Positions 34,701 to 47,064 of a stretch of DNA of 64,000 nt are shown here, in pieces. Source of the stretch: Osedax fenrisi (Eukaryota > Annelida > Polychaeta > Sabellida > Siboglinidae). The position numbers and the translations under genes were made by a program. The stretch lies in contig OZ025241.1 in NCBI GenBank assembly GCA_964019155.1, forward strand, positions 26,266,059 through 26,330,058. Reading direction: 5' to 3'. Below the pieces are notes generated by a model. It did not search any database. It was not told the origin of the DNA and worked only from the letters and a program-made list of their open reading frames with translations. The number at the start of each line of letters is the position of its first letter. The first letter of the stretch is position 1.

Positions 34701-35300
34701 GTATACATTTAACGGTGGTTTACTTTCCACTATTATCTTTTTTTTAATATATTACAAAAATAAAAAATTAATTTGTATTCAGTCAAAATAGTATGTTACA
34801 TAGGAATATATCCTCTGTAATATTTTTAAAATCAAATGCAGATAAAAGCATGCTTATTCTACTGTTTATTTCATTATAGATGAATTCATGATTCTGAAGA
34901 ACATAAAATCGCATTATAAAATATTATACTATTATTATAAAGTACGATTAAATATATTGTTATTATATTATAACTATTTTATTTAACTCTTCCATAATTG
35001 TATAATTTCAATTATATTTAACGAACATTAGATTTGTTAGTCAATTCATCATCAAATCCATTTGTGAATAATATTTCAATATATAAATTTATATCCGCAA
35101 TATAATTAAAAATAATAATCCTTATATGTGTATTGGTGTTTAGGTGTGATTATATGTATGCACACACATACACACAAATATATATATATGTGTGATAATA
35201 TTCATTATATATTTACGAATAGATATATATTCTATACAAATAAATACTATTTAGTATATTATATATATATATATATATATAATTCGGAAATAGTGGATAC
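34701..35300. other. AT-rich stretch, nothing recognised
   Basis: Low-complexity AT DNA; may include worn 5' parts of the gypsy-like element. A (CACACATA)n patch lies near 35160. Confidence 0.5.
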
Positions 35301-35309
35301 TTTCTATTA

Positions 35310-35730
35310 TTACACGCGTGACGCATGCGCAGCGCGTATATCACGTGTTAACGTAGCGCCCCCTATCGTAACGCTCTGTCGTAACAAAAGTCGACGCGCG
35401 AGTCGTCAGGTAACAATAGACCATTACGTAATCGAACTATTACAACAATAGCGACCGGGACGGTATCGATTACTAATAGTGTGCGTGTGTGAGCGCGCGC
35501 GAGCGTCCATCTTGTACGCGTGCGTTCGTACGGGTGCGGGCGTCGTACGGCGTACGAAGACGTTTGGGTTGAAGAGTCTCTACGTTATAATTGGTTTGCC
35601 GTGCGCCGCTCGGTAAAGCTTCTTTTCTGTACCGCCAGGTAGAACAACTGTACCATGGTACAACAACTGTACCATGGTCCGATTACAGGGCGGCGGCGTC
35701 GTGTCGTAATCTCTGGTAACACGGTTATTT
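35310..35730. promoter_or_regulatory. CpG islet with NRF-1 and YY1 motifs
   Basis: About 420 bp dense in CpG. CGCATGCGCA at 35322-35331 is the NRF-1 palindromic core; CCATCTTG at 35507-35514 fits YY1; GCGCCCCCTATCG at 35356-35368 resembles a CTCF core; CCCGGTAC/GGTACC-type words and a duplicated ACAACTGTACCATGGT at 35643-35676 follow. This combination is typical of CpG-rich housekeeping promoters. Which gene it would serve, and in which direction, cannot be read from the window. Confidence 0.55.
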
Positions 35731-35899
35731 AATTACGACCAATCGTTGACAAATTTATCTATAAATAGATTAGCATTTCTAATGTGTAATGTAAAATAAT
35801 ATATACTATAAATATATATATGTACGCGTAAATAGAATTGATTATTATATCTTATTTATACTCGAATTAATCCGGAATTGTTTCTTTTTCCGTATATCG

Positions 35900-36074
35900 T
35901 TATTTTAATAAAGATAGCGTTATATTTTCTAAAATGTATTTCTCAAACATCCCCAGAGCGTTCATATCTAAGATATACGCTTGTATTCCGTTCCGAGACC
36001 TCACTAGAAGACTCCACTCGTCTCCTTCATTAAAGTAACAGTACATTTGTAATATGTTATTCGTACTATTACCC
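35900..36074 (-). CDS. Possible terminal coding exon, unidentified
   Basis: On the minus strand an acceptor-like GCCTTCGTGCAG is followed by 57 open codons to TAA at 35900: GNSTNNILQMYCYFNEGDEW, then SLLVRSRNGIQAYILDM and NALGMFEKYILENITLSL. The residue mix is protein-like (acid, aromatic and basic residues evenly distributed) and unlike the Ile/Tyr shadows elsewhere. No family is recognised. The acceptor lacks a long pyrimidine tract and no clear AATAAA follows, so this remains a moderate-to-low call. A retroelement origin is possible. Confidence 0.35.
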
Positions 36075-36079
36075 CTGCA

Positions 36080-36429
36080 CGAAGGCACGCATGAATATGT
36101 CCATAGCTGTGAGTCATAGTGCCTTCGTATACTGTTAGATATTGGGAGAAAACGTCACTTAATGGTCAATTACTATGTCACTATATTTTACCGATAAGGA
36201 TACATTAGAAATAATCATTATTTACCAATAGGAAGAATGATATTTACTAATATTGATTATTATAATTATATATATATATATATAATTCCCTAATATTATG
36301 TGAGTATATAATTTGGTAAGATCATCCAAACAATAAAGAGATAAACGAAAATATACAGGACATTTGCACGTCGATAAGACAGCAAAGATTGCGATTTTCT
36401 GGTAACTGTTGTAGATCCAAATTGGAACT
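36080..36429. other. Non-coding stretch with a small hairpin
   Basis: ACGAAGGCAC (about 36080) and GTGCCTTCGT (about 36120) form a stem overlapping the acceptor-like site of the candidate exon. No gene seen. Confidence 0.4.
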
Positions 36430-36655
36430 GGCATCGGATGTTATAATCTGGCAACCTACTCATGCATGATAAAAGAAAAATACCATAGTAAAAGAAAAGG
36501 AGGTCGACCCCGCAAGACCTACGTCAGCTGGTGGATGATACACTCTGTGTTGTTAATGAAATAAAAAAGGCGATGGAAGATAGAGATGGTTGGAGGAAGA
36601 TAGTCAAAAACTGCCGAGCAAGTTCAACATAGTAAGGTAAGTAAGGTAAGTATAA
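36430..36655 (+). mobile_element. 3' end of R4/Dong-like LINE
   Basis: Two frames joined by a shift read KRKGGRPRKTYVSWW and DDTLCVVNEIKKAMEDRDGW then RKIVKNCRASST and stop at 36634; the arrangement (…DDTLC…N(A)MENRDEWR) matches the end of the element at 4890-4975. The tail is (GTAAG/TAAGG)n, TAGTAAGGTAAGTAAGGTAAG. Strongly 5'-truncated. Confidence 0.75.
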
Positions 36656-37465
36656 TGTAAATTCGTGTCAAACTATATACTTTTAAAATATAAAATAATA
36701 TGTTTTAAATTATTTATATGATGAAAACTAATTGTTCATTACTAATATATAATATGACATCTTACTACGCAAAATCGTTGATTATATAACCTATCTATCT
36801 AATAATAATAATTCTTCCTTATAGTTGGTTCTTCTAGTTCTAACAAGTTCATTTGTTAAGGATTACATTATAGGATTATTATACCGATCAATTAAATAGT
36901 TATTCGTGGACTAATATATAACCGGATGGTGTCGTTTACCTACTAGAACAGCGTTGATTGGTTAAGATTGAGTAGTATTTGTCGGCACCGTTTGATCACG
37001 AGGATCGGTACTGGGTATAACATTATATCATATATACTTCAATTATATCGCGTGTATATTCACTACCTATTTTCTGATACTTTACTTATTTATACTTTTT
37101 CCAGATGGTTCTGATGCAGAATCCATGCAGAATATCGTTTGTATGCTCCCGACGGGATCCCCCGTTTTTTTTAATTTAGATTTCCTAGGTCAAATTTAAA
37201 ATATTGTATATCTATCGTTGTACCAGTACAATAATAATAACAGCTAATTGACACGTATTGAATAATATATAATACATTTTCATAGTGCATTTTGCATATA
37301 AGTTTATCGTGTATACTAGTGTGTAAAATATCGAAACGAGTATTTTGAATTTGACATCATATATCGTAATCTAATCTTCCTTTCACACTATCCTTGCTCG
37401 TACTATTATAAATACCCCTGCTAATTCATTACACATATAAACCATTGTTCATTCTGCAATACTAA
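36656..37465. other. AT-rich stretch, nothing recognised
   Basis: No feature other than scattered AT repeats; the end runs into the trinucleotide array. Confidence 0.6.
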
Positions 37466-38026
<561 letters not shown>

Positions 38027-38049
38027 TCGTATACTATAACAATAGATTA

Positions 38050-38170
38050 CGTCATTATCGTGTACTATTACGTAACAGCCCGGTGACGTCACAACTACAA
38101 TGGAAGCGAACCAAGCGAAGCGTTATCGAATTATAATAGACTATTGTTGTGTGTATAAGCGTTTATAATA
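38050..38170 (+). promoter_or_regulatory. CRE-containing promoter-like patch
   Basis: ATTACGTAAC at 38068 and a full palindromic CRE, GTGACGTCAC, at 38083-38092. Eight bases later an ATG (38100) opens 22 codons, MEANQAKRYRIIIDYCCVYK, before a stop. Could be a promoter with a tiny first exon; equally a chance arrangement. Confidence 0.3.
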
Positions 38171-38880
38171 AATTAATTAATATATTACGTTTTGTAGCAT
38201 TATACCATAGTATGCTATATTATACCTTATGGTTTGTATTTTTTACGATTAATATCATATAATATTGATATAATAGTGTAGTTAGTAATATTAATAATAC
38301 TATTTATTTATTTGATCACGAATATAGATATTGTATACAAATGGTCCCCTCGTGAAATTATAGATTTGTGAATGGTATCGGGGAGTATAATAGTATAATT
38401 AAATATTTCTGATAATATACTTACATTGTAGGGGCAAAGTCAGTACAAACAAAATATGTGACAATTTAGTTGTTATTAACATATTTTAAGATATCGATAA
38501 ACATCCAGATACACATAAGAGAACATTATAGTACTCTATAGAGCCACCTGTAATATAATCTGGGATATCTCGCTTTCCATCTTTTAACTTTGTCACTATG
38601 CTATTTACACTATGGGGACTAGTTATAGATTTAATGCAATATTTTGCGTTGTATATATATATATATATATATATATAGTATATATATTATAATATATATA
38701 TATATATGTTAATATTGTATATTTATAAATATATTATATTTTATTTTATTTATATATTTGACAATAACAAATAATGACATATATATATATATATATTCTA
38801 ATTTACATATCATCATTTCATTATTACATTTATTATAAAATATGAACATATGTAATGAACAACTGTCGCTATCTACATAG
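38171..38880. other. AT-rich stretch, nothing recognised
   Basis: Contains TA arrays at 38654-38710 and 38780-38796. No gene seen. Confidence 0.6.
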
Positions 38881-40735
38881 TATAATTAATGACAATACTA
38901 TTCGTCTAAACTGGCGTAAAGGTCAACTTAATTTTGAAACAACACTTAGATAATAACCTAGTCAAAGAAGCCAAGGTTTTATCTTCTGATAATAAGTCTA
39001 CTTTCTATAAATACTTAAATAATAAACTACATTCTACTAACTTAATATCACCACTATATGACGAAACTAGTAATGTTGTAGTATCATCTGATTTTGACAA
39101 AGCATCCTGCTTATCACGTCAATACCAATCGGTTTTTAATAACAAATACTGAGAGTAATTGACCACCGTTACTGGCAATAGGTAACACACTATCACCACA
39201 ATCAGCATCTCCCTTATTTTCCTCATACCCTACCATACCTGACGTGGTGCTTATATTACTATGCCTATTACCCAACAAGTATAATAACTCACCTGATGGT
39301 ATTCAGAAATCTTTATTACAAATATTATCATTTAAATTATGCTATCTTATTTCAATCATATATATCCTACTACTATTATTAAAGCAGGAATATGTCCGGA
39401 TATATAGACATTTTCTCATATCATCCCACTTTTTTTATAAAGGTGATGCAACGAAGGAAATTAATATCGTCCAATAATCACGTTACCAATTAAGGTAATT
39501 ATTAAAGTACATTAATACTGTTTGAAACAATCCTCTCGCATTATCTTACTTTAATTTTACGTTCCAATCTATATATTACGCAACACCAGTATGGTTTTCG
39601 CAGGGAAATCCACTGGACTGCAACTAATATCTTTATACAAGCATATATGTTAAGCACCGTCGCTATCTGATAGTGTTTATATAGATTTAGCAAAAGCATT
39701 CGATAAAGTATCCCACACTAAATTATTACATAAATTATCTCGTTACAGGATTTGTGGTGACGTAATTATTTGGTTAAAATCCTTAAATAATCGTAAACCA
39801 CGAGTAATATTTATAATGCATTTTCTAACTATATACAGGTCATATCGGGTGTTCCACGATGATCAGTTATTGGTCCATTACTATTTCTGATCTATACAAA
39901 TGATCTCCCTAATATAATAAATAATTCGATTAATAACCCTCTATTTGCAGATGATACTAAATTTTCATTTTCGTTCAAATCTAATGATAGTAGTCTACTT
40001 CTGTAAAATATCCTCGATGATATCAGTAATTGGATGAAAATATGGTAACTCGAATAGGCTCCGACTAAATTCGTAGCGATGCGAGTAGGAAATACGTTTC
40101 CCGCTCATGTATATAATTTTAATGGACACACTTTATCAATTCAATATAGTTTTAAAGATGTTGGTATTACATTTAGTGATAATATTAATTTCAATATTCA
40201 TATTAATAATATTTGTAATAAAGCCTATCTAATCATAGATATTTTATTCAGATACTTCATTACCAATAATTATATATACCTACTTAAAGAATATATATAT
40301 AGTATGTTGTAAATCCTTTGGTTAAATATTATTCTTCTGTTAGGAATCCAGTTATATTGTATATCACTAATTCTAACTACATTGAAAATATTCAACAATA
40401 TTTCACCAAACGATTATTTGCTAGATGTAATATTCCCAAATGTTCTTACACCGATAGACTTATGTTCTCAATATTAAATCATTATCACTTCGAAGATAGG
40501 TAACAGATCTGGAGTTAACGTGCAAGACACTGAATGGATTTCTGGATTTCGATCCTGACAAGATATTCGACGTATACAACAATAGATGCAGAGGACCTGC
40601 ACAAAAGATCAGAAATATACTATGCAGAATGATAGTACACCAGCATTACTTCGGCAATGGAGTATCTATTGACGGTATTTCCATAAATGTTATACCCCGT
40701 AAATCAATGGTCGGTTTCCGTGATGCATTATAACC
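38881..40735 (+). pseudogene. Decayed LINE ORF2, CR1/jockey-like
   Basis: Plus-strand homology in many frames. Pre-RT linker: 38934-39152 (EAKVLSSDNKSTFYKYLNNK, then FDKASCLSRQYQSVF). RT: QQYGFRREI near 39590, VYIDLAKAFDKVSHTKLLHK near 39670-39725, GVP–stop–SVIGPLLFLIYTNDLPN near 39850-39910, LFADDTKFSFS near 39943, so motif C is intact although surrounded by lesions. Connection: 40079-40312 (VGITFSDNINFNIHI). The C-terminus at 40510-40735 includes DLELTCKTLNGFLDFD and a decayed FGNGVSIDGISINVIP block. No function expected. Confidence 0.82.
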
Positions 40736-41265
40736 TACTTCGTTGCTTTAATCTCGTTTTTAAAATATACCTATATGGGAATATATCAAAATATATGAAT
40801 AATAATAATATATATTATTATTATTCATATATTTGTATTTGTATTTCTTGTTTTCTCATAAATATAGTGATAATCCCATATTATAATTATTGGTTTAGAT
40901 CTGTTTTTGTGGCATACTTGTGATAAGTGATTTATCTTTTGCGATCTGTGATATGACTCGGGGAGTATGCGCGTCAGTATACATTCTATTGGCTCTAGAA
41001 TATTCCCATGACATAGGAATACGGCGCCTCTTATAAGGTATACCAGAAAGTTGAGTCATCGCAGATCAAAAATCCGTTAAATTATATCATATATTATGCT
41101 TACTAATTCATAACTAAACCTGTACTTTATATGTTAATATTATGTATATTGATATATTATTTTATTTATGGCAAGCTTATTTTACATAAATAATCATTCT
41201 TTTTGTCATTTATTATGTATCATTAAAGTATTGTTTCGTTTCATTTTGTGTGTTAACACTCAATA

Positions 41266-41337
<72 letters not shown>

Positions 41338-42090
41338 ATACAACTATATTTTTAAATCTTAACTTCACTAATATGTTTTCATAAGTATATTTTATTTTAT
41401 TTTATTATTAAATAGTTTGAAATATTTAATGAAGATTAACAATAAAACTGCAGTCGTGTTATATATGCATATATATTAATATATTAACACGCGTATTAAA
41501 ATATCATATATACGAATTGTAAAGTATTAGATTTTATTAAATTAACATATATAAATATAATAACATGAAAATAATAATATTAAATTCTATACAGACATCA
41601 GTATTAATATTAAACGAAACAGATATCGTCTGACGTAATCGGTTCATGACGTAATCGTGGTCAGAGTTGCGTAACATTGCGAGACATTACGAGAATAACG
41701 AATAAACTGCAGCTCGCGAGATCTCGTCTCGACTAAAATAAATAATAATAATAATAATAATATAAATGATAATAATTATAGTAGTAATAAAGGTAATGAT
41801 AAATAGTCAACAATAGATTAAACGACTGGACAATGTTAAACAATAGCGTTATGGTTAAGCACTGTAACGGGGATGATACAATGGACTACGTTTCAAAGGT
41901 CAAGCATGGAGTAACATTATATGGTGAGTTGGGGAGGGGTTCAGAGTCAGTCGATATCACCTACAAACGATTGCAAATTCTACGCACACACCAGATAAAA
42001 TGATAGATTTTCCGCTTACGACTAAACGACTAGGTACTGTGATTTTAAACCAGATATATTCTTATATATGTGGCGTACACGGAATAAGAA
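40736..42090. other. AT-rich stretch; small CRE/TTACGT patch
   Basis: (TA)n at 41270-41328. 41620-41720 is less AT-rich and repeats GACGTAATCG/GACATTACGAG words. No gene seen. Confidence 0.55.
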
Positions 42091-42655
<565 letters not shown>

Positions 42656-42758
42656 GTTGAGGTTGTACTAGTAGAAGGGTGTATTAAATCGAATATGAGA
42701 TCAAGAAATCGACTTTGCAGCAATAAGCGCCATGGGACTGGGGACACATACAAAGTAT

Positions 42759-42818
42759 CGTACACAAAGAAATCGTACACAAAGAAATCGTACATAAAGA
42801 AATCGTACATAAAGAAAT
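42759..42818 (+). repeat. Four tandem 15-bp units
   Basis: CGTACACAAAGAAAT twice, then CGTACATAAAGAAAT twice: a two-step amplification is visible in the variants. Confidence 0.9.
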
Positions 42819-43099
42819 CGTATATAACATGTTAGTTTAGTAAAAATACGCGATAATTGCATAATATGCTACGTGGTGGGGTGGTGGGGGGTGTTGGGTG
42901 AGATAAGGAGGAGCGTGGTAGTAGTGATAATAATGATTAGTACTCGCTAGATACGATAGTAATGATTAGAATAGAGGTCATGACCTCTTCTATTACGTAA
43001 TGCATTGAGCGGATACGGCCTCAACGATCACTTGGGGATGATTACCACATTGGGCTGATTGAGCAATTGCAGGCATACTATAATGGTGTCGTTACCCCT

Positions 43100-43165
43100 T
43101 TCTTACGTCATGCGCACGAACACGTCATTCTTACGTCATTCTCGCTCGCGTTCTTACGTCATTCG
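43100..43165 (+). promoter_or_regulatory. ATF/CREB-type site cluster
   Basis: TTACGTCA occurs at 43103-43110, 43131-43138 and 43154-43161 (each preceded by TTC/TTCT), and ACGTCA once more at 43122. Four half-or-better CRE sites in 60 bp, next to a CT-rich tract (43231-43300), look like a promoter or enhancer module. Confidence 0.5.
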
Positions 43166-43230
43166 CCGTGAGTCTAACGATAATCAATTGAGCACAATAT
43201 CAAACGTAAATATGTCTTAAATATAATGCG

Positions 43231-43395
43231 ATATTCCCGATCTCTCTCTCTCTCTCTCTCGTTCTTTCTCTCGTTCTCTGGATTTCTCACTCATTCTCGC
43301 TCTTTCGCGCTCTCGGTGATACTGTCACTCGCGTCATCGACATAAATACATAGAAAAGCACTAACGTATGATGTAACTATGTATAAATATATATG

Positions 43396-43427
<32 letters not shown>

Positions 43428-43600
43428 CATGTATGTATGTATGTACAGTGATAGGTACACGTATAGTGTACGATATACGTATAAATATACGCGTATATAT
43501 TATGAGCTATGTGTGAGCGTAGGTATGAGCGTGTGTGTGAGCGTATGTGTGTGCGTATGTGTGTGTGCGTATTTATGTATAGGTATGCGGTTAGTGTGCG
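43231..43600. repeat. CT, GTAT and GTGTGAGC simple repeats
   Basis: (CT)n at 43241-43260, (GTAT)n at 43396-43446 and degenerate GTGTGTGAGCGTAT at 43510-43580. Frames over these are artefacts. Confidence 0.8.
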
Positions 43601-44050
43601 CGCTCCGGGATATCAATGGTGGTGTACGACAGTTCTGTAGATGAGTGCGGTGCGGGACGAATGCGAGTTGCGAACCGCACCGATGTGGCTTTGACTCTAG
43701 CGCGCACTCGAGATTCGGATCACCCAACGAATGAGACTACGAGAAGTTTACGAGAAGTATAAGTAAGCGAGCGACGCGGGGTGTACGGATGGGGTAGGGT
43801 AGGGTTGAGCGAATGAAGGTATAGGTCGATGTATAGTCGTCGTCGTCGGGGATCGGGCTGTCTGTACGTCCCCGTCGCGGTGTCTGTCTGTCTGTCTGTC
43901 TGTATGTCGGTCTGCGTGGGCGCGTGTTGGTCCCTGTTCTGTGGGAATACTTCAGTAGGCAGATGTCGATCAGGATTATTCCTCGTTTCGAAAACATAAA
44001 AACACACGAATCTGTTGAAGGGGGAGGGGGCGTGTTAGTGACTACCACTC
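43600..44050. promoter_or_regulatory. CpG-rich islet
   Basis: CpG-rich block with GTCGTCGTCGTCGGGGATCG (43833) and (GTCT)n at 43881-43902. Overlapping minus-strand frames at 43720-44069 are Arg/Thr/Pro-rich translations of these repeats. Probably regulatory or 5'-exonic, linked to the E-box cluster that follows. Confidence 0.35.
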
Positions 44051-44065
44051 GATGACGTATTATTA

Positions 44066-44115
44066 TCACGTGATGACATTAAATTATCACGTGACAATAT
44101 ATATGTATCACGTGA
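44066..44115. promoter_or_regulatory. Three TCACGTGA boxes at exact 21-bp spacing
   Basis: Palindromic octamers TCACGTGA at 44066-44073, 44087-44094 and 44108-44115, start-to-start distances 21 and 21 bp, i.e. two helical turns, in otherwise different sequence. This octamer is the preferred site of MiT/TFE, USF and related bHLH-zip factors. TGACGTAT lies just upstream (44053). Confidence 0.6.
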
Positions 44116-44152
44116 TTGATCGTTAACTATTTGTAATGACGCATAACTATTT

Positions 44153-44179
44153 AATAGACGCGAAAATATCGCGTCTATT
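44153..44179. repeat. 11-bp stem hairpin with GCGAAAA core
   Basis: AATAGACGCGA, loop AAATA, complement. The arm contains an E2F-like TTTTCGCG on one strand. Lies 40 bp from the E-box trio. Confidence 0.6.
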
Positions 44180-44310
44180 TTATTAGTGTGTATTAAATTC
44201 CGTGTTATAACATGACATTTAAAATTGTATTACAATTAAATTACTACATTAAAATATATTATATATTATTATTTATTAACAATTTATAAAGGTAATCGTT
44301 AATATAATAC

Positions 44311-44347
<37 letters not shown>

Positions 44348-44450
44348 TTATTGGAGATTATCCTCTTTGTAAGCATAGATTATGATATAATCTCTGGACT
44401 TTCCTTTTAGCAGAAATTTTATTTACTTTATGAACTCAATACACTCTTTC

Positions 44451-44518
<68 letters not shown>

Positions 44519-44626
44519 GTGTATATGTGTATTCAAGGATATATAATGTAAATAAGAATGGACTTTGAATACACATAGAATTATATATGATAATCTATAG
44601 ATTACATTATTAATTAATCCCTGTTA

Positions 44627-44682
<56 letters not shown>

Positions 44683-45011
44683 ATTAGTAGTTTAATAATA
44701 TATATACATGCTTTCATATACTTTCGAAAGTATAATAAATAATATTTTCCTTAAAATATAACTACATTTATCGTATAATATTTTTATATATTTTGAATTT
44801 ATTTTGAATTTTAATATTTAAATATAGTCATATACATCTATTATGTGAAGCCTGTATTAATATATAACGTATTTACATATATTATAATATATATATATTT
44901 TAATTTAGAAAATAAATGTTTATTAACTATACAACATACTAGAGATACACATATAAATACCACATATACAAAATAGTATTGCTATAGAATTCATAATATA
45001 TTATACATATA

Positions 45012-45061
<50 letters not shown>

Positions 45062-45165
45062 AGTACTTTTTATATGCACCATGTTCTTGTTCGAACGTTA
45101 TTGTTGTATTGTTAACGTGAGGTCAACATGGTGATACATATAGAGGTGTCCGGGGTAATACCACT
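44180..45165. other. AT-rich stretch with four TA arrays
   Basis: (TA)n at 44318-44343, 44457-44515, 44630-44678 and 45015-45058. No gene seen. Confidence 0.7.
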
Positions 45166-45169
45166 GTCC

Positions 45170-45217
45170 GCTGATAAGGGTGGTAGCTGATAAGGGTGGT
45201 CGATGATAAGGGTGGTA
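45170..45217 (+). repeat. Three 16-bp tandem units with GATA motif
   Basis: Units GCTGATAAGGGTGGTA and variants; TGATAAGGG starts at 45172, 45188 and 45204, exactly 16 bp apart. TGATAA is a GATA-factor core. Confidence 0.8.
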
Positions 45218-45289
45218 GCTACACATAACAATAATACATTACGTAATCACGAGACGCGATCGTTATTATTAATAATACATTAACATCGA

Positions 45290-45680
45290 CTGGGCAGAGA
45301 ATCTCTACTAGAGACCGCGGCGCAAAAGAGGTGAAGGGGGAAGGGGAGGGAGGGGGAGGAACAATGGAGGCGGCGGTGAAATTAAATAATGACGGCCACT
45401 ATGGAAGTGGTGGAGGTGGAGGAGGTAGTGCTGCTAGTGGTAATGGTTGGGTTAGTGGTCGGGCTAGTGGTCAGAGAAGAGGCCGTATTTCCTGTAGGCA
45501 GCGGTAGTCCATTACGCCGTGTGCATTGTCCGCCAACAACGACGACGACGGGCAAATAATACTAATTATCGCCCGGCTCGTAATTACGCCCCCTAGATTA
45601 GGCCCCTCCCACGTCGTGCGCGCCGCACACTATAGCGCCCCCTATGGTTAATAAGTACCGATGTTCCCATTCTTCCACAC
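45290..45680 (+). promoter_or_regulatory. CpG islet around a probable first exon
   Basis: CpG- and purine-rich block with GGGGAAGGGGAGGGAGGGGG at 45339, GCCCCTCCCACGTCG at 45601, and two CTCF-like words, ACGCCCCCTAGAT at 45586-45598 and GCGCCCCCTATGG at 45635-45647. Surrounds the coding block at 45364-45507. Confidence 0.5.
45364..45507 (+). CDS. Probable N-terminal coding exon, Gly/Ser-rich, unidentified
   Basis: ATG in a strong context (GGAACAATGGAGG) inside a CpG islet opens MEAAVKLNNDGHYGSGGGGG, followed by SAASGNGWVSGRASGQRRGR and ISCRQR to TAG: 47 codons. The poly-Gly/Ala/Ser N-terminus is common in animal transcription and RNA-binding factors. A genuine exon may end before the stop, for example at GAG|GTAGTG (about 45424); the true donor is unknown. 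No homologue recognised from the sequence. Upstream boundary is undefined (5' UTR likely from about 45290). Confidence 0.45.
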   Translation: MEAAVKLNNDGHYGSGGGGGGSAASGNGWVSGRASGQRRGRISCRQR

Positions 45681-45722
45681 GCTCCACACGCCGCACTCGT
45701 ATACACACTATAGCCTATACGA

Positions 45723-45762
45723 ACAATAGTTCACAATAGTTCACGATAGTTCACGATAGTTC
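45723..45762 (+). repeat. Four 10-bp tandem units
   Basis: ACAATAGTTC twice and ACGATAGTTC twice, period exactly 10 bp. ACAAT is a SOX-type core. Confidence 0.85.
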
Positions 45763-45915
45763 TATAGAATTGTACCGCGATATAATATCGTTGCGCTAAA
45801 CGATATTAATCTGAATATATCCTCACCTCCCCTCCCACTTATATTAGAATACTAAGTAAGTATACCGTTAATAATGCGTCAGCGGAATGATTATACAATA
45901 ATAATAATAATAATA

Positions 45916-45953
<38 letters not shown>

Positions 45954-46325
45954 ATATTGCACTCATTATTTTCTTATATAATCAGGTAGGTCAATAAGTC
46001 GATAATTAACTATATGGTCGGTGTTATAATAATATATATTGTATAGGTTAATATATACATACAATAAATATAACATACATATAGTAATCTATTATATTTA
46101 TATTGTATTATATATTTATTAACCTATCACAATATATGAATACATAATGATGTTTATATCAATAATAATAATAATAATAATAATACTAATAATATAACTT
46201 AATATGTATATGTAAATTAAGATAACTAACTAAATTGAAAGATAACGAGCCGAATGTGATAACGAAGACATAACTTCTACTTGGTTATACTAGTTTTTAA
46301 GTAATCGTTCAAGTGCGACACATCA

Positions 46326-46369
<44 letters not shown>

Positions 46370-46441
46370 GTACAGTATACATTGTACACCTCTCTGATCA
46401 CCCGTGGGATACTGACACTGACAGTCTGATATAATTAACTG

Positions 46442-46770
46442 ACTGTGTATTTCAGTTGGATAAGGCGTCAGATACACAATCAGTAGGACACGGGTATACT
46501 CGTATACGAGCCTCGACCGGACGATTAATTAATTTATAAAATGGATCTTACATAATATTTAGAAGTGATCTTATATAAGTGTGTATAAATAAATGATCGT
46601 CTCTCGTTAATTAACATTAATATTAATATTAATATCATAGATGCCTTAACACGAGAGCGGCTTCGAAGGGACATTAGAGCCATATATGGTTATAAGTGAA
46701 AACGTCATCTAAGTTCCTGGATGGGATGAAGGACTCCACCAAATACAAATAACAAAATAACAAAAAATAA
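46442..46770 (+). mobile_element. tRNA-derived SINE, family 2, copy 1
   Basis: Head with A-box-like TTCAGTTGGATAAGGCG and a decayed B-box (ACGGGTATACTCGTATACG), consistent with a tRNA-Arg-type ancestor. Body words GTTAAGGCAT (complement), TTCGAAG, GGTTATAAGTGAAAACGTC and TTCCTGGATGGGATGAAGG recur in the minus-strand copy at 56015-56322. Ends in an A-rich tail (AAATACAAATAACAAAATAAC). Confidence 0.75.
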
Positions 46771-46840
46771 CATATGTCGCGTACGGTATTTCGTATTACA
46801 AGTAGGCGTATTTATTGTCATGCACGCCGTGCATTGCACG

Positions 46841-46854
46841 GTAACCATGGTAAC
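46841..46854. promoter_or_regulatory. Palindromic RFX X-box
   Basis: GTAACCATGGTAAC fits the RFX consensus GTNRCC-N2-RGYAAC and is fully palindromic. It overlaps another palindrome, CCGTGCATTGCACGG (46828-46842). X-boxes are typical upstream of ciliary genes; no adjacent gene could be tied to it. Confidence 0.5.
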
Positions 46855-46994
46855 AGTTGCAGTACAGCAGTGCTTGCATGAAGTACGGCAAGTCTTTACG
46901 TTGATTCCGAACATAATTCTATCTCAGATATAGTATTTCTTATCAGATATAGTATTTCACTGATATAACATAGTATGATACCATACTATAATAT

Positions 46995-47064
<70 letters not shown>

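Noticed and set aside
42865..42905. G-quadruplex
   Set aside because: G-runs are present (GGGGTGGTGGGGGG), but four well-spaced tracts are not clear; low confidence.
43500..44069. Arg/Thr/Pro-rich minus-strand frames
   Set aside because: They follow GTCT, GTCG and GTGTGAGC simple repeats and overlap each other in two frames.
46442..46520. tRNA-Arg gene
   Set aside because: Degenerate B box and a SINE body with a second copy at 56015-56322.
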